DNA of 5,439 nucleotides from Nitrospinota bacterium (GTDB lineage: Bacteria; UBA8248; JACPRG01): assembly GCA_030740135.1 (NCBI GenBank), contig JASLXW010000296.1, forward strand, positions 1-5,439. Reading direction: 5' to 3'. The translations under genes and the position numbers were made by a program. This document shows positions 5,071-5,439 of this stretch, piece after piece. The number at the start of each line of letters is the position of its first letter. The stretch's first letter is position 1. The notes beneath the pieces are model-generated. The model searched no databases and was not told where the DNA came from. It saw only the letters and a list, made by a program, of their open reading frames with translations.

Positions 5071-5369
5071 TTCCCCTGTCCTGGTACGTGATACTTGGAG
5101 CCGTTCTTTTCATGATCGGCTTGTCCGGCGTCTTCCTGAGAAGGAATATCCTGGTCATCCTCATGTCGGTGGAACTGATGCTCAATTCCGCCAACATCAA
5201 CTTTGTCGCTTTTTCCCATTTCTTTCAGGACCTTCGCGGGCAGGTCTTCGCCATTTTTGTGATCACCGTCACGGCGGCCGAGGTCGCGGTGGCCCTCGGG
5301 ATATTGGTCGCGCTCATGAGAAACAAGAGGACCCTCAAGGTGGACGAGATCACCATCATGAAGGGATAA
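5067..5369 (+). CDS. nuoK: NADH-quinone oxidoreductase subunit K
   Basis: NuoK is an MrpC-like membrane subunit that carries conserved buried glutamates of the central proton axis. The protein has exactly 100 residues and three membrane segments at about 4-24, 28-50 and 61-84. Glu36 (in [13 protein letters not shown]) and Glu72 (in [11 protein letters not shown]) match in position the two glutamates needed for activity in E. coli NuoK. The ATG at 5067 overlaps the nuoJ stop as ATGA, and the frame remains open far upstream only because it is a GC-rich shadow of nuoJ. The GAACGGAAAG sequence within the nuoJ end may serve as a weak ribosome site. The next gene starts 4 bases after its stop, so the operon continues. 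Confidence 0.96.
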   Translation: MIPLSWYVILGAVLFMIGLSGVFLRRNILVILMSVELMLNSANINFVAFSHFFQDLRGQVFAIFVITVTAAEVAVALGILVALMRNKRTLKVDEITIMKG

Positions 5370-5373
5370 GAAC

Positions 5374-5439
5374 ATGGAAAGTGTCGAATCGATCAGACCT
5401 CTTGCCGCCGTCCTGGTCTCGACCTTGGCAGCCTTTATC
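5374..5439 (+). CDS. N-terminal fragment of a probable antiporter-like membrane subunit (NuoL/M/N or MrpD type)
   Basis: ATG at 5374 opens a frame that runs off the window after 22 codons (MESVESIRPLAAVLVSTLAA, then FI). It begins 4 bases after nuoK, with AAGGGA (5361-5366) about 7 bases upstream as ribosome site, so it is in the nuoJK transcript. The end of the fragment is hydrophobic and could begin a first membrane helix. A gene for an antiporter-like proton-pumping subunit (usually NuoL) is expected here. The start does not look like a standard NuoL, which in my memory begins with a short hydrophobic stretch. The SIRPL-AVLVS pattern resembles the MrpD/NuoM/NuoN-like proteins that follow nuoK in some Desulfobacterota. 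The identification rests mainly on context. Confidence 0.5.
   Translation, partial: MESVESIRPLAAVLVSTLAAFI

Overview
The window is the middle and right part of a respiratory complex I (proton-pumping NADH:quinone oxidoreductase, nuo) locus from a GC-rich bacterium. From left to right it holds the 3' part of nuoG (+), a small stand-alone cyclic-nucleotide-binding-domain gene (+), nuoI and nuoH (both on the minus strand, transcribed H then I), a 317-base divergent intergenic region, nuoJ and nuoK (+, overlapping by ATGA), and the first 22 codons of a further + strand gene that looks like an antiporter-type membrane subunit. There are no tRNA or rRNA genes, CRISPR arrays or insertion sequences. 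The NuoG architecture (two complete ferredoxin-type four-cysteine motifs plus an N7-type cluster), the small cNMP-domain gene beside nuo and the opening of the last gene recall Desulfobacterota (former Deltaproteobacteria). That assignment is an inference from memory of family patterns, not a search result.

The proteins cover both arms of complex I. NuoG and NuoI carry iron-sulfur clusters of the peripheral arm that pass electrons towards quinone. NuoH forms the quinone-site and junction membrane subunit. NuoJ and NuoK are small membrane-arm subunits that link NuoH to the antiporter-like subunits, and the last, truncated gene probably encodes one of these. Key residues are present in each, so all appear functional. 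NuoF, NuoE, NuoA-D and the full antiporter subunits must lie outside the window.

The most unusual point is layout. The usual bacterial order is G-H-I-J-K on one strand. Here H and I form a unit inverted in place: flipping about 2640-4350 would restore the canonical order, with only the cNMP-domain gene added. The 4244-4560 region between nuoH and nuoJ has acquired what looks like a two-way promoter. A + strand TTGACC-N18-CATAAT and a - strand TTGAAC-N18-TATTAT share almost the same -10 bases (4356-4362), with a TGTAT-N5-ATACA dyad on top. The + strand leader then holds a 10-base direct repeat and a 12-codon ORF with a very good Shine-Dalgarno sequence, wrapped in an 8-bp stem. The - strand leader holds a 7-bp stem around a GCCGGC palindrome. 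These elements suggest coordinated, possibly post-transcriptionally tuned expression of the two halves of the membrane arm. All regulatory calls are from reading the sequence only.
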